The notes beneath the pieces are model-generated. The model was not told where the DNA came from. It ran no database searches and worked only from the letters and a program-made list of their open reading frames with translations. This document shows positions 8,077-17,469 of a DNA stretch of 64,000 nucleotides, one piece after another. Location: NCBI RefSeq assembly GCF_009908265.2, contig NZ_JAAATX020000017.1, forward strand, positions 1 to 64,000, given 5' to 3'. Position 1 is the stretch's first letter. Each line of letters opens with the position of its first letter. Origin of the DNA: Paragemmobacter amnigenus (GTDB lineage: Bacteria; Pseudomonadota; Alphaproteobacteria; Rhodobacterales; Rhodobacteraceae). A program made the position numbers and the translations under genes.

Positions 8077-11000
8077 TCAGGTGCCCCAGAGGAACCCCCA
8101 GCCGCGGTCCCATCCGGCGGCAAACGGTGCCGTCAGCCGAAACCAGCGCGCCTCGCGATCGGTGACCCAGCTTCCCTCGACCAGACGCCGCGAGCGGACG
8201 GCCAGTTCGATCTCGGCCGTGCGATCCGGGGCGCCGAGTTCCGGGATGGCCTCCGGCGCGAGGGACCAGCTGGCGTCACTGCCTGCATCGATCACCACGC
8301 CTGCGGGCAGGATGGCCGCCCCCGTATCAGGGTCCACCCAGCGCACCTCGATGATGTAGCCGACCCCGGGCTCCGGCCCGATGGAGCCCCCGGTGTGATC
8401 GACGATGACGGGGCTCGTCTGTGTCAGCCGGTCGCGGTGCGTCCAGGTCATGGCGAGAGGGCCCATGACCAGCGCATCAACATTGAGCTCGTAGCTGCCG
8501 TTGCCTTGCACGCGCCCGGGCGGCAGGGGCCGGATGCCGCGGCGGTCGAGGGTGACGCTGTCCTCGGGGGCGAGGGCGAAGGCCAGCGTGCCGCGCCCGG
8601 TCTCTGGCAGAAGCCGGGCCGCCAGGGTCTCGCCTGCGGCCCAGCTATCCTCGGTGATCCGTGCCACCTCGTCGAAGAAGATGACCGGCGTGCCGGAGGC
8701 ATGCGCGCGCGGGACGGTGTCGAGGCATCCCCGGCCGACGGTGATGCTGGTCGGTGTGATCCCGTCGACGCGGACCAATTCGCCATCGATGCTGGCCAGC
8801 GTGCCGATCTCGACCTCGCCGATATCGCGCCAGCCGGTGACCGGGATCACCCGTGCTTCCGGGCTACCGGTCACGTCCGCGGCAAGCAGCGCCGTCGGGG
8901 CGAAGGCCACCACGCCCTCCGGCGCGGGTCCGGTACCGGGATCGATCCAGAGCTGGGCCGCCAGTGCATCGGCGCTGGGGCGTTCGCCGGTGGCCACTAG
9001 CGCACCTGCATCGGGATCCTCGGCGAGGCGGCGGTCGGCCTCGCTGTGGCCAAGCTCGCGCACCAGAAGCCAGTAGGGAGCTTCCTCGACCATGCGGCGC
9101 GCGAGTGCCCGGGGTGGTGCGGCGACGCCCGTGCCGGTAGGCATGCGCCCGCCCGCGATGGCCGTGGCGCCCAGCGCGAATACATCCTCGGCGATCTTCA
9201 GTCGAATGCCGTTGTCGCGCCCGTCCCCCTGTCCGATCTCGGAAATCCGCATCACGACGTCATCCAGGCCCAGCCGCGTCGAACGCAGCCGGATCACATC
9301 GCCGGGGCCGAGATCGGCCCCCTCGCGGTTGACGACGATCTCGCCGGTCAGGAGGGGGGCGGACAGGGCACGCAGGTCGCGCTCGGCCACGCGCAAGGCG
9401 AGCCCCTGATAGCGGATACCGGGATAGTCGAGCGTGGTGGCCAGAACCTCGCCCATCGCCTGGACGCGAGCAGTGTCGGTCACAGAAACCGCACCGGTGT
9501 CGTCGCTCCAGGCATCGGTGAAACGTACCGTGACGCTGTTGACAAGATCGGAGGGCGACCGGCGACCAAGACGGCCCCAATCCACGACATTGGTCTCGTC
9601 GAAGAGGGGAAGGCTGGCGGCCACATAATCCGCCCGGATCAGCTTCAACTCCCAGAGTCCTGTGCGCCGGTCGATGAAAAGAGTGGCATCGATATGGTCG
9701 AGGACGCTGGCGATAAACTCCTCGATGGAGCTGTCCTTTTGCCAGATCAGTGACAGGCCGAAGCCCTCGGTATAGAGTGCATCCGCCGCCCCCGTGAAAC
9801 TCGGCCCGATCTCGACCGAGGAATATCCCAGGCCCCAATCCCTGTTGGTGAGGCATTCCCGGATGATATGGGCCGGGTTCATGTCCGGGCCGTTGCCGAA
9901 GGCGCCGCGCAGGGAGGCGACCAGCGCTTGCGGGTTGCCGGGCGGAATCACCGGCACGCCATCGACGGGGGTGTTGTCGATCTGGGCGGTGTAGGCGGTG
10001 TTCGCGAGCGAGATGTTGAAGCCGAAGATGTCGGCAGGCGGCAGGGTTCGGATGATCGCCAGCGCCGCATCGACCGAGGAAACGGGTGCGGGCTCACCAT
10101 CGGTCACGAAGATCACGATCCGGCGTTTGGACCCGCCGCCCGCAAAGAAGGTGTTTGCCTCCGCGAAGGCCGCGTTGAAACTCGTGCCGCCATTGGTGAA
10201 GTTCGAGAGCCCCAGCATCCAGGCGTCAAGCGCGGCGTAGTCCGCAGGCTCCATGTTGCGGCGCTCGATCGACCCGGCGACAGAAACGTTCCAGAGGACG
10301 ATGCGGATGTCGTTCGGCCGGTCAGGATCCACACCAGCGGCGATCTCGCGGATAAGCGCCGCCACGCCCGCCTTCTGGGCCGCCATCCGCGTGCCCGACA
10401 TGGAGCCCGAGACATCGAGCGCGATGTAGATTGCGGCATCCGAGATGTTGGCCTCTGGCACGATGGCCGCCTTCTCGGGATACCACTGTGCCGCCCCGGC
10501 CTCACCGGTCAGGACGCGCGTGACACGCACGGCCCAAGGCTTCAGGTAAGGGTTGATGCCGAGATAGACTTGCCGCAGCACGAGGCTGCAGAGACTCCGA
10601 TAGGCAGGCACATCCCCGCCCATGCGCGCGGCGAGATAGTCGTTCGGCCCCTGGCTCGGCCCGCCCATCAGCACATCGACATCGCCGCGGATGCCACCTT
10701 CGCGGCTCTCGCCGCCGAAGAGGTCGGGTTTGTCGATCCGGATGCGGCCGCCACCGGCTCCGGTATTGCTGGCACCGGTCGTGGCCTCGAACACCTCGAC
10801 CGATTGCGTCGGGAAGCTCAGCGCCTCGGGCAGGACTGTCCAGCGTGTGATGTTGGTTGCGGCATCGAAGGTGACGGCCTGCAGGGTGATCGTCTGGCTC
10901 GACCCGTTGGCAAGTGCGAGGCGGTAATCGCGTCCGATTCCCACGCCAGCGCGGGTGCCGGGAAAGTTGAGGGTTGCGCCGCTATCGCCCGCCAGTGCCG

Positions 11001-11211
11001 CGGTGGCGGCCATGCCCGCGACGGTGCCAATCCGCGTCTCGACCGCCGCTCCCCCGCCTCCGGAAGAGCCTCCGCCGGTCGTGACCGACCATGCGGTGCG
11101 GCGGTCGACAAGGATCTCGCGGATGGCGTCGACCGGTCCATGGCAGAGCGCCAGATGCACACCCAGCGAATAGCGATAGCCGACAGTCTGGGCCTTGCTC
11201 CTACCGCCCAT
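8077..11211 (-). CDS. Tail tip / host-specificity protein with inserted VWA domain
   Basis: 1044 residues, the largest structural protein. Around residues 258-425 is a von Willebrand A domain with the metal site DVSGS, a following GGTSF threonine, and IVIFVTDGEPAP. Before it lies a glycine-rich N-terminal region. After it comes phage tail tip sequence (IIRECLTNRDWGLG, FIASVLDHIDATLFIDRRTG) as in GTA/lambda J-like proteins. The C-terminal third is a run of beta-rich domains ending in W-rich sequence. It would form the tail tip and contact the receptor, and the VWA domain may bind a metal-dependent ligand. It overlaps the preceding small gene by 11 bases. Confidence 0.85.
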   Translation of the reverse strand: MGGRSKAQTVGYRYSLGVHLALCHGPVDAIREILVDRRTAWSVTTGGGSSGGGGAAVETRIGTVAGMAATAALAGDSGATLNFPGTRAGVGIGRDYRLALANGSSQTITLQAVTFDAATNITRWTVLPEALSFPTQSVEVFEATTGASNTGAGGGRIRIDKPDLFGGESREGGIRGDVDVLMGGPSQGPNDYLAARMGGDVPAYRSLCSLVLRQVYLGINPYLKPWAVRVTRVLTGEAGAAQWYPEKAAIVPEANISDAAIYIALDVSGSMSGTRMAAQKAGVAALIREIAAGVDPDRPNDIRIVLWNVSVAGSIERRNMEPADYAALDAWMLGLSNFTNGGTSFNAAFAEANTFFAGGGSKRRIVIFVTDGEPAPVSSVDAALAIIRTLPPADIFGFNISLANTAYTAQIDNTPVDGVPVIPPGNPQALVASLRGAFGNGPDMNPAHIIRECLTNRDWGLGYSSVEIGPSFTGAADALYTEGFGLSLIWQKDSSIEEFIASVLDHIDATLFIDRRTGLWELKLIRADYVAASLPLFDETNVVDWGRLGRRSPSDLVNSVTVRFTDAWSDDTGAVSVTDTARVQAMGEVLATTLDYPGIRYQGLALRVAERDLRALSAPLLTGEIVVNREGADLGPGDVIRLRSTRLGLDDVVMRISEIGQGDGRDNGIRLKIAEDVFALGATAIAGGRMPTGTGVAAPPRALARRMVEEAPYWLLVRELGHSEADRRLAEDPDAGALVATGERPSADALAAQLWIDPGTGPAPEGVVAFAPTALLAADVTGSPEARVIPVTGWRDIGEVEIGTLASIDGELVRVDGITPTSITVGRGCLDTVPRAHASGTPVIFFDEVARITEDSWAAGETLAARLLPETGRGTLAFALAPEDSVTLDRRGIRPLPPGRVQGNGSYELNVDALVMGPLAMTWTHRDRLTQTSPVIVDHTGGSIGPEPGVGYIIEVRWVDPDTGAAILPAGVVIDAGSDASWSLAPEAIPELGAPDRTAEIELAVRSRRLVEGSWVTDREARWFRLTAPFAAGWDRGWGFLWGT

Positions 11212-11431
11212 CGTCTGCCTCCGCGTTCGACATTTCTTGAGCAGCCTCTCGCGCTTCAGCCTGCATGATCACTGGTTCCACCAGCGCGTCGCCCGTTGAG
11301 CGGAGCGTTTCGACGTCAATGCCGCCATCGAGAAACGCCTGCCAGTCGAGCCCATGCCGCCGAAACCATGGCCGCACGCCCGCGAGGCAGTAGCGCGCCG
11401 CGCGCAGGTCCTGGATCGTCACGCGGGTCAC
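11201..11431 (-). CDS. Small tail-tip region protein
   Basis: 76 residues, soluble and acidic, with a conserved-looking core (ARYCLAGVRPWFRRHGLDW). Similar small proteins sit just before the tip gene in rhodobacterial siphophages, but I cannot give a precise function. It overlaps both neighbours (4 bases with the upstream gene, 11 with the tip gene), so it belongs to the tail operon and is probably an assembly factor or minor component. Confidence 0.6.
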   Translation of the reverse strand: MTRVTIQDLRAARYCLAGVRPWFRRHGLDWQAFLDGGIDVETLRSTGDALVEPVIMQAEAREAAQEMSNAEADDGR

Positions 11432-11676
11432 TTCTTGCCGCCTTTCTTCTGGATGGGATCAACCCTCAGGTCTCCGGCCCAGACGACGTTCGGACCGGTG
11501 ATTAGGACGGTGCCGAAAACGACCGGGATTGGTCGGCCCTCTTCGGCCGTCGGCAGCGTGAAGTCGTCGAGCCCTGCCGCCTGGGACTTCTCGACCTTGG
11601 GTCGCGGGCTCAGCGCATAGGAAATCGCCGAAAGCACGAGCCCGAGAACGAGCCGCGCAATGAAGGTCCAGACCAT
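11428..11676 (-). CDS. Small membrane-segment tail assembly protein
   Basis: 82 residues: a hydrophobic N-terminal segment (FIARLVLGLVLSAISYAL), then PRPKVEKS, then RPIPVVFGTVLITGPNVVW. The pattern of a short hydrophobic region followed by 'GRPIPVVFGT' resembles the N-terminal module of phage tail tip/hub proteins, here as a separate small gene. Where lambda-like phages and gene transfer agents carry an NlpC/P60-type tail peptidase, only this and the next small gene are present. Lysine-rich C-terminus. Confidence 0.6.
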   Translation of the reverse strand: MVWTFIARLVLGLVLSAISYALSPRPKVEKSQAAGLDDFTLPTAEEGRPIPVVFGTVLITGPNVVWAGDLRVDPIQKKGGKK

Positions 11677-11685
11677 GGGAGATGC

Positions 11686-12546
11686 TCAGACGATGGAACT
11701 GCCGCCGAAGGGATTGCGGCCTGGGATCTCGGGGAAGCCCCCGAAGTTCGCGAGGTTGCCGAACTTGGCCGCACAGGTGGCCGCGCGCAGGTCGCAGCCC
11801 GGGGCGATATCGGCGACGACGGGGATCGGATCACCGGTCTCGGGATCGCTCTCGGGTGCGGCCAGCGCCGCCGCCAGTTCCGGCATCGGCCGCGAAAGCG
11901 TGAGGGTTGTCCCGACATGCCCTGTGATGAACCCAAGCTGGGCGCCGAACCTCAGCACCCCGCCGCGAAACCAACCATCGGGCTGTCCAGCCGCCTCAGG
12001 AATGGTCAGGGCATTCCCCGACGCGGCCGTCACGGTGACGGTCTGCCAGTGGAACCCGATATCGAGCCCGCAGCCGCGCCCGTAGAGCGCATGGCGGCAG
12101 AGGCGCTGGTACTTTGCGCGGACACCTGCCCGGCGCAGGGTGCTGAAGACGGATTCACAGTTCAGCAGGATCCGGACGCCCTCGACCTCGGCACCCACAA
12201 TGCGCCCCTTCCAATGGGCAACCGTCTCGCTCAGCACCTGCTCGTGGCCGCGGAAGATGGTCAGCGTGACAGGCGTGTTGCCCAAGGGCGCGAGGAATCG
12301 CCGCGCGAAAGGATGTGATAGTGGCCAGGTCAGTTCCAGCCGCCCACGCTCGATCTCGCTGGTCTGAACAACATCGCCATGGGAAATGGCAGCTGCTTCC
12401 CAGCTGATCGTATCGCCCTCGCTGGCTGCACTGATCCAGTCCGTGGCCCGGCTGGTGAAGCGCCAGACCTGATCGCCCTCGATGAACTGATAGAGGTAGT
12501 AGGGGCGGCCCTCGGCATGGGAGGACTCGATTGTGGCGTAGGTCAT
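11686..12546 (-). CDS. Tail hub protein, BR0599/DUF2163 family
   Basis: 286 residues. Recognisable features of the DUF2163/BR0599 family are the N-terminal YYLYQFI...WRFTSRATD, a central ARRFLAPLG and WKGRIVG, and a cysteine-rich C-terminal part: RLCRHALYGRGCGLD and later GCDLRAATCAAKFGN ending in GGFPEIPGRNPF. The cysteine spacing matches the metal/iron-sulphur-binding hub of the gene transfer agent tail. It forms the ring between the distal tail protein and the tip. Nine bases separate it from the next gene. Confidence 0.85.
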   Translation of the reverse strand: MTYATIESSHAEGRPYYLYQFIEGDQVWRFTSRATDWISAASEGDTISWEAAAISHGDVVQTSEIERGRLELTWPLSHPFARRFLAPLGNTPVTLTIFRGHEQVLSETVAHWKGRIVGAEVEGVRILLNCESVFSTLRRAGVRAKYQRLCRHALYGRGCGLDIGFHWQTVTVTAASGNALTIPEAAGQPDGWFRGGVLRFGAQLGFITGHVGTTLTLSRPMPELAAALAAPESDPETGDPIPVVADIAPGCDLRAATCAAKFGNLANFGGFPEIPGRNPFGGSSIV

Positions 12547-12620
12547 CTACAAGGCATCCAATGGCCGATTGCCGATCCTCGATCACGAGGTCGGTTCATC
12601 GTATTCATGCTGAACGGAGG

Positions 12621-13118
12621 TCAGATTGCGCGGGGCTTCAGGTTGCGCTTGCACACAACCGGTGGTTCTCCGCCGCGGGAATACCCCTCTGATCCGCAAT
12701 CAGCGCAGATCCATCGAACGAAGCCAGCGTCGTCCGATGGCAGATCATCCACGCGCCATTTGCAGCCTGCAAACCGGGATCGCATCATGCCCCTCCACCG
12801 CCGTCCGGACGGAGCAAGATTTGGTACAGACTGCAGGGATGCAGGTGGTCGCGCGACTTCAGGGCCGGGCGTTGTTCCCCACGGCGACAACGGATCCTTC
12901 GGCAGAGGCGGGAGCGTCGCTACCTCCGTCCTTGGTCGAAAAGTGCGGCGTATCGCTGCAATCAAGATCAGAAAGACCATGCCCAAAAGGACGTCTGCGC
13001 CGTATTCAGCGATCAAGCCATCAAATCGCACCCCCCCAAACCCGATCCCGGATGATTCAGGGGACTGAAATGGCCAGGGAAATTCCGGCCTTGGTGGGGG
13101 CACCGGTGAGCGATCCAT
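12621..13118 (-). CDS. Unknown membrane protein with C-terminal zinc-ribbon-like cysteines
   Basis: 165 residues: proline-rich start, one transmembrane segment (GADVLLGMVFLILIAAI), a proline-rich cytoplasmic linker and a C-terminal cluster C-x(17)-C-x2-C-x(13)-C (CKWR, ICADCGSEG, VVCKR) that could bind zinc. It is in the orientation of the tail operon but is not a usual tail component, so it may be an accessory gene. The start is uncertain: AGGGA abuts the ATG at 13118. I do not recognise the family. Confidence 0.5.
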   Translation of the reverse strand: MDRSPVPPPRPEFPWPFQSPESSGIGFGGVRFDGLIAEYGADVLLGMVFLILIAAIRRTFRPRTEVATLPPLPKDPLSPWGTTPGPEVARPPASLQSVPNLAPSGRRWRGMMRSRFAGCKWRVDDLPSDDAGFVRWICADCGSEGYSRGGEPPVVCKRNLKPRAI

Positions 13119-13303
13119 TCCCTGTTCTCAGCACAAGGCATGGGCGATTTTGTGGCTAGGATCAGGCAGACGGTTGGTACGTATACTCCACTCAAGGACT
13201 AGAAGAAAAGTAAGCTCACTTAACTCAAACTGAGGACCTTGATCGTCAATGGTTTTTGGAGGATGCTTGGCAGTGTGGACCCCTGCAGGGACAAAGATTA
13301 GAT

Positions 13304-13792
13304 ATGAAGAAATTCGCAGTAGGAGCATTTGGTTTTGTTCTGTTTCTATTCTTTGCTTCAATAATTGTTGTGCTTTGCTTAATGCTACTTGAGACATTTC
13401 TTGGCCCTAGAATGGCTCCAAGGTTTCAGTCTTCGGTTTTCTACCAAGGTTTATTGAGCGGCCTAGGATTGGCCACAATAGGATTTTCGGTTTACGGAGC
13501 GCGAGCGAGCATTGATGTGGTGCTTAAGCGTGACAGGTCGGAATCAGTTTGGCTCGCGAATGAGCTCCGTGCTATTGGTAAAGATCTGGATTTTCCAAGT
13601 CGGCTTTCACTGGGTCTGTTTGTTATTTGGAACCCACTCCTTTTTTCATTCTTGTATTATGCCGAAATCAGCCTAAGTGGGCGGTATGCTCAAGTCAACG
13701 CTTTGGAATTTCTATTTATGATGTGCTTCCCAAGCATCATGGTGTTCCTTTCTTTGAAAATCTGGCGATGGGTTTTTAGAGTTGAGAAGTGA
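13304..13792 (+). CDS. Moron-like membrane protein, opposite strand in the tail operon
   Basis: 162 residues, start MKKFAVGAFG. There are two strong hydrophobic segments early (FVLFLFFASIIVVLCLMLLE; YQGLLSGLGLATIGFSVYG) and two later (LGLFVIWNPLLFSFLYY; FLFMMCFPSIMVFLSL), so about four membrane helices. The gene is visibly AT-richer than the tail genes either side and points against them. Such independently transcribed 'moron' genes in prophages often give lysogenic conversion or superinfection exclusion. I do not recognise the family. An in-frame upstream TTG (13256) is less likely because it would add a hydrophilic tail. Confidence 0.7.
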   Translation: MKKFAVGAFGFVLFLFFASIIVVLCLMLLETFLGPRMAPRFQSSVFYQGLLSGLGLATIGFSVYGARASIDVVLKRDRSESVWLANELRAIGKDLDFPSRLSLGLFVIWNPLLFSFLYYAEISLSGRYAQVNALEFLFMMCFPSIMVFLSLKIWRWVFRVEK

Positions 13793-13832
13793 AATGTCCT
13801 GCCTTTGGAGAGTATAATTCTACAAACGTAGT

Positions 13833-14999
13833 TTATTGACCCGTCTGAATTATCGTCACTGAAACCTTACTCGCCACGGCCCCATGCCGGATCTCTACGC
13901 GGTCCGCATCCGACCGCAGCAGCGTCAGGAAATGCACCTTGGTCCCGATGGCCACCGGCTCGCCGAGGCTCGAGGACAGCGTCAGCCGATGATCCGCGCC
14001 ATCCGCCACAGCCGCGTTGATCGTCCGGAAACGCAACCCGCTTGGCATCTCGAGCAGGATCGCGCGCCCGACATAACCCGCCAGGTCCGTGATAGGCGCA
14101 ACGCGCATCAGCGTGGATCCCGAGGTCATGGCCGCGCGCAGTTGCAGCTCGCGCCCCCAGGATGGCAACCAGAAGCTGGTTTGCCTGCCGCGCAGCGACC
14201 ACAGCCAGCGACGCAGTGCCCAACGTTCCGCCGCGCCCTGAGCCTTCAGGGTAATCGCCTCGCCCCTCTCTAACTGATCCCGCAACGGTTCCACCACGAC
14301 CGGCCCGAAGCCGTTGTCGACGTATTCGATGGCGCGGCGCAGACTGGCGGTGATCGGCGAACGGGTCAGGCTCGGGTCGGTCTGAACCGGACGGCCGAGA
14401 TAGGTTGGCATGACCGGTGCGGACAGATCTGGCGCGTCGCGAAGCAGGAAGGTGGCGGTCACAAGGCCATCGTTTTGGCGACGCCGTGCGATCTCGACAG
14501 GGCCTGACAAAATACCCGCCCGCACCGGTGCGATGCTGACGCGAAGGGCCGCCACGATGGCTGCGGGCAGCTGCGCACCCAGCGGTTCCACCAGGATTAG
14601 CCGATCTGCCTCCACAGCGGCGATCTCTGCGATAGATGCCTCGCGTCCATCCACAGCGACAACCACACCATCCCCCGCCCGGAAATCCGCCACTGTCGTA
14701 TCGACGGCGATCTCCGCCGCCCCCTGCACAACATCTGCCGTCGGCTGCACCGCCAAGTGCCAAAGCGGCACCCGCCACTCCCCGACAAACCCGGCCCGCA
14801 CCAGTTCCGCCGCGCGCGCCATTCCCAGCGCATCACAGCGATGCTGGAAGGTGACGATCTCGCGGGGACGGGACCGGAGCGCAATGCGCTGTTCGCCCGC
14901 TCGGGACTGCAGCACATCCGTGCGCCATTCCAGAACCTCGGTGATCTCCTGCGCCGCCGGAAAGGGCCAGGGCGGCGGTCGGCCATCTGGGTTAGGCAT
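13833..14999 (-). CDS. Distal tail / baseplate-type tail protein
   Basis: 388 residues, mostly beta-rich, with no catalytic motif. It follows the tape measure and precedes the hub, the place of the distal tail protein in siphophages and gene transfer agents. It contains REIVTFQHRCDALGMARA early and TSFWLPSWGRELQL in the second half, the latter a pattern common in such tail proteins. The ATG at 14999 overlaps the tape-measure stop by eight bases and has GGGG at good spacing; a GTG nine bases upstream is possible. Function is assigned from position. Confidence 0.65.
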   Translation of the reverse strand: MPNPDGRPPPWPFPAAQEITEVLEWRTDVLQSRAGEQRIALRSRPREIVTFQHRCDALGMARAAELVRAGFVGEWRVPLWHLAVQPTADVVQGAAEIAVDTTVADFRAGDGVVVAVDGREASIAEIAAVEADRLILVEPLGAQLPAAIVAALRVSIAPVRAGILSGPVEIARRRQNDGLVTATFLLRDAPDLSAPVMPTYLGRPVQTDPSLTRSPITASLRRAIEYVDNGFGPVVVEPLRDQLERGEAITLKAQGAAERWALRRWLWSLRGRQTSFWLPSWGRELQLRAAMTSGSTLMRVAPITDLAGYVGRAILLEMPSGLRFRTINAAVADGADHRLTLSSSLGEPVAIGTKVHFLTLLRSDADRVEIRHGAVASKVSVTIIQTGQ

Positions 15000-17469
15000 T
15001 GATGGCACCCCGATTGCGACGGATGACGTTCAGAATCGCTCGCTCGCCCGAGGGCGTGGCGAGATAGTCGCCGACAACGGAGGGGTCCAGCACGTTGATG
15101 ATGCGCGTCGACATCGAAGATGCCGCGGCCGCGCCATCACCATTCATCTCGACCCCAAGCCTGCCGCCCTTGCCACGACGCAGGGGCAGGATGGCCTCTG
15201 GCCCGGCTTCACCCATAAGGCCCACGCCTTTGGCGAAGGGAAACACAGTCGGCCGGTTCACGACACCACCCTGCGCGAAGGCGGTCAGTTCCGCGCCACC
15301 GGCAAAGACCCCACCCTTGGCAAAACCGAAGAGACTGGCGAAGAACCCGCCGCCGCCCCCGGCACCTCCACCAGTGAAGGCGTTGATCAGCGCGTTCTCG
15401 ATTGGCTTGAAGGCCAGATCGATCAGCCGGGTCGCGAGGTTCTGCGCGATCCGCGAGATCGCCCCAGCAAAACTCTCCCAGGTGAACTCGCCCGAGGTCA
15501 GGGCCTCCTTGATCGGGCCGGTGATGTCCTGCGCGAGGCCTTGGGCGATCTCGCGGGACTTCTCCTGCGCCTTGCGGACGGCATCGGCCGTGGCCTCCCA
15601 GGCATTCTTGGCCGCGTCGGCCCCTTCGCGCAGCGCATTGCCCGCGCCTCGCCCCGAACTACCGGCAGCTTCCGCGGCCTCGCCAGCCCCCTGAAGGGCA
15701 GTGCCGAGTCCGCTCGCGGCCGTGCTTGCGTCCTCGAGCCCAGCTGCAGCCTCGCTCCCCGACGCCGAAACTGCATCCCGCAGGGCGGCCACGGATTGCA
15801 GAGGCGCCGTGGCGGCCGTCGCCACCTCGCCCATCATGTCGCGCAGACGTGCGGCCTCGCCCCGCGCTGCCTCAGCTGCAGCGGTGAGGCCCAGATCGGG
15901 GGGCGCGATGGGATCGCTGCTGAAGGCCGCCTCGAAGGCCGCGCGCGCTTCCGCCCCGGCATTGGCCGCAGCCCCTTCAAACGGGTTCTCGATCCCGCCA
16001 AGCTCGATGGTCCCGATGAGCGGCACCCGTTTTTCGATGCCCAGCACATCGAGGCCGGCATTGATGCCTTCGAGGAAGCCGTCAATGCGTGCGGCCACGC
16101 CGTTCAGCATGGCCTCGACCCCGCCGATCAGCGCGTTGGCCGCGCCATAGGCGAACTCGCCGATGGTGGCGGGCAGGGCCGACCAGAGCACCTTCACCGC
16201 CTCCATCGCCCCTTGGAAGGTGTTGAGCGTGGCATTCCCGAAGCCCACCACTGCCTCGAGGCCGGTCTGCAGGGCGGCAGTGATGCCTGCGCTGATCTCG
16301 GCCCAGCCCGCCATGATCGAAAGGCCCAGCGCCACCATGCCAAGCTTCATGCGGTCCCAGACCTCGCGAGCCACGTCGCCCAGAAGGCCCAGCGCGGCTC
16401 CGACGCTGCCCGTACCCTGAACCAGCCGCCCGAACTGGAAGATCAACTCGCCCGCGCCGACGATCAGCGCCCCGATGCCGGTGCGGATCAGCGCGCCGCG
16501 CAGGACGACAAGCGCGGTCGCGAGACCCCGGACGGAGAGGGCGGCGGCCGCCAGCCCTGCCACCCAGCGCGCGGCTATGATTCCCACGAACGCCGCGGCA
16601 TAGGACGCCATGCGCCCCAGGTTCTCGCCGAGCGCATCGAGTGCCGTCCTAAGCGCCCCGCCTTCATAGGCAAGCGCCACGAAAGCCTCGGCGAGCCAGG
16701 TGACGGCGGGCGCAACAGCGACTGCGATCTGGTTGCGGATCCCGTCGAAAACCATGCCGAGACTGCCCAATGCAATCTGGGTCTGGCGCAGCGAGGACAG
16801 TGCCTCGCCGTCGAGAATCGCGCCGACCGAGCGGGCCTGATCGCCGAAGCGGGTCATCTCGGCCCCGCCATCGCGCAGAAGCGGTAGAAGGCGTGTAGCG
16901 TCCGATGCCATGGCCTCCAGATAGAAGGTCATCTCCTGCTGGCTGAGCCCCGCCTTCTCGAGCGAGGTCACATAAAGCTGCAGCGCCTCTGGCCCCGAGA
17001 GGCGCGCGAACTCTTCGGCCGTGACGCCCACGCGTGGGGCGATCTGCTCGAAGAAGTCCTTCATCGGCCCGCCACCGGTCTGCAGGAAATCCCCGACCCG
17101 GTCGTTCACGTCCTTCAGGATGTCGGCGAGCTTCTCCTGTTCGACACCGACCGTGCGCGCGCCTGCCGCCCAGCGCTGGAAGCTCTCGGGTGTGGCATTG
17201 GCGACTTGCGCGAACTGCCGGATCTGGTCGGCGCTCTGGGCCGCGTTGCGCACGATGATGCCAAGCCCTGCCGTGGCAGCAGAGGCAGCCGCAGCCATGG
17301 CGATCCCGGCACGGCGCGCGAAGGCGGCAAGCCGGGTGTTCGCAGCTTCCATCTCGCGCGACAGGCGCCCGAGGCCGCGCGTCCCTGCCTCGCCGATCCC
17401 TTCCAGCTCCGCGCGGACCTGGCGGCCACCGACGGCCGCGAGGCGGACAGAGACCCGTTTCTCAGCCAT
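14992..17469 (-). CDS. Tail tape measure protein
   Basis: 825 residues. An N-terminal coiled region (VRAELEGIGEAGTRGLGRLSREM) is followed by the tape-measure core TPESFQRWAAGARTVGVEQEKLADILKDVNDRVGDF, long alanine/glycine-rich hydrophobic stretches (residues about 270-430) and a glycine-rich end (GGGAGGGGGFFASLFGFAKGG). These sequences match lambda-type tape measure proteins that set tail length and help DNA pass into the cell. It follows the frameshifted tail chaperone genes as expected. Confidence 0.92.
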   Translation of the reverse strand: MAEKRVSVRLAAVGGRQVRAELEGIGEAGTRGLGRLSREMEAANTRLAAFARRAGIAMAAAASAATAGLGIIVRNAAQSADQIRQFAQVANATPESFQRWAAGARTVGVEQEKLADILKDVNDRVGDFLQTGGGPMKDFFEQIAPRVGVTAEEFARLSGPEALQLYVTSLEKAGLSQQEMTFYLEAMASDATRLLPLLRDGGAEMTRFGDQARSVGAILDGEALSSLRQTQIALGSLGMVFDGIRNQIAVAVAPAVTWLAEAFVALAYEGGALRTALDALGENLGRMASYAAAFVGIIAARWVAGLAAAALSVRGLATALVVLRGALIRTGIGALIVGAGELIFQFGRLVQGTGSVGAALGLLGDVAREVWDRMKLGMVALGLSIMAGWAEISAGITAALQTGLEAVVGFGNATLNTFQGAMEAVKVLWSALPATIGEFAYGAANALIGGVEAMLNGVAARIDGFLEGINAGLDVLGIEKRVPLIGTIELGGIENPFEGAAANAGAEARAAFEAAFSSDPIAPPDLGLTAAAEAARGEAARLRDMMGEVATAATAPLQSVAALRDAVSASGSEAAAGLEDASTAASGLGTALQGAGEAAEAAGSSGRGAGNALREGADAAKNAWEATADAVRKAQEKSREIAQGLAQDITGPIKEALTSGEFTWESFAGAISRIAQNLATRLIDLAFKPIENALINAFTGGGAGGGGGFFASLFGFAKGGVFAGGAELTAFAQGGVVNRPTVFPFAKGVGLMGEAGPEAILPLRRGKGGRLGVEMNGDGAAAASSMSTRIINVLDPSVVGDYLATPSGERAILNVIRRNRGAINA

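Noticed and set aside
9868-11268. Long rightward frame over the tail tip gene
   Set aside because: Shadow frame: aspartate/arginine/histidine-rich without motifs, and the minus strand encodes a complete VWA-containing tip protein.
13128-13397. Leftward 89-codon frame opposite the first moron
   Set aside because: Overlaps the better supported membrane-protein gene and the promoter-like gap; sequence lacks recognisable features.
14410-16887. 825-codon open frame opposite the tape measure gene
   Set aside because: It is the antisense shadow of a high-GC gene; its translation is arginine/proline-rich with no motif, while the opposite strand gives clear tape-measure sequence.
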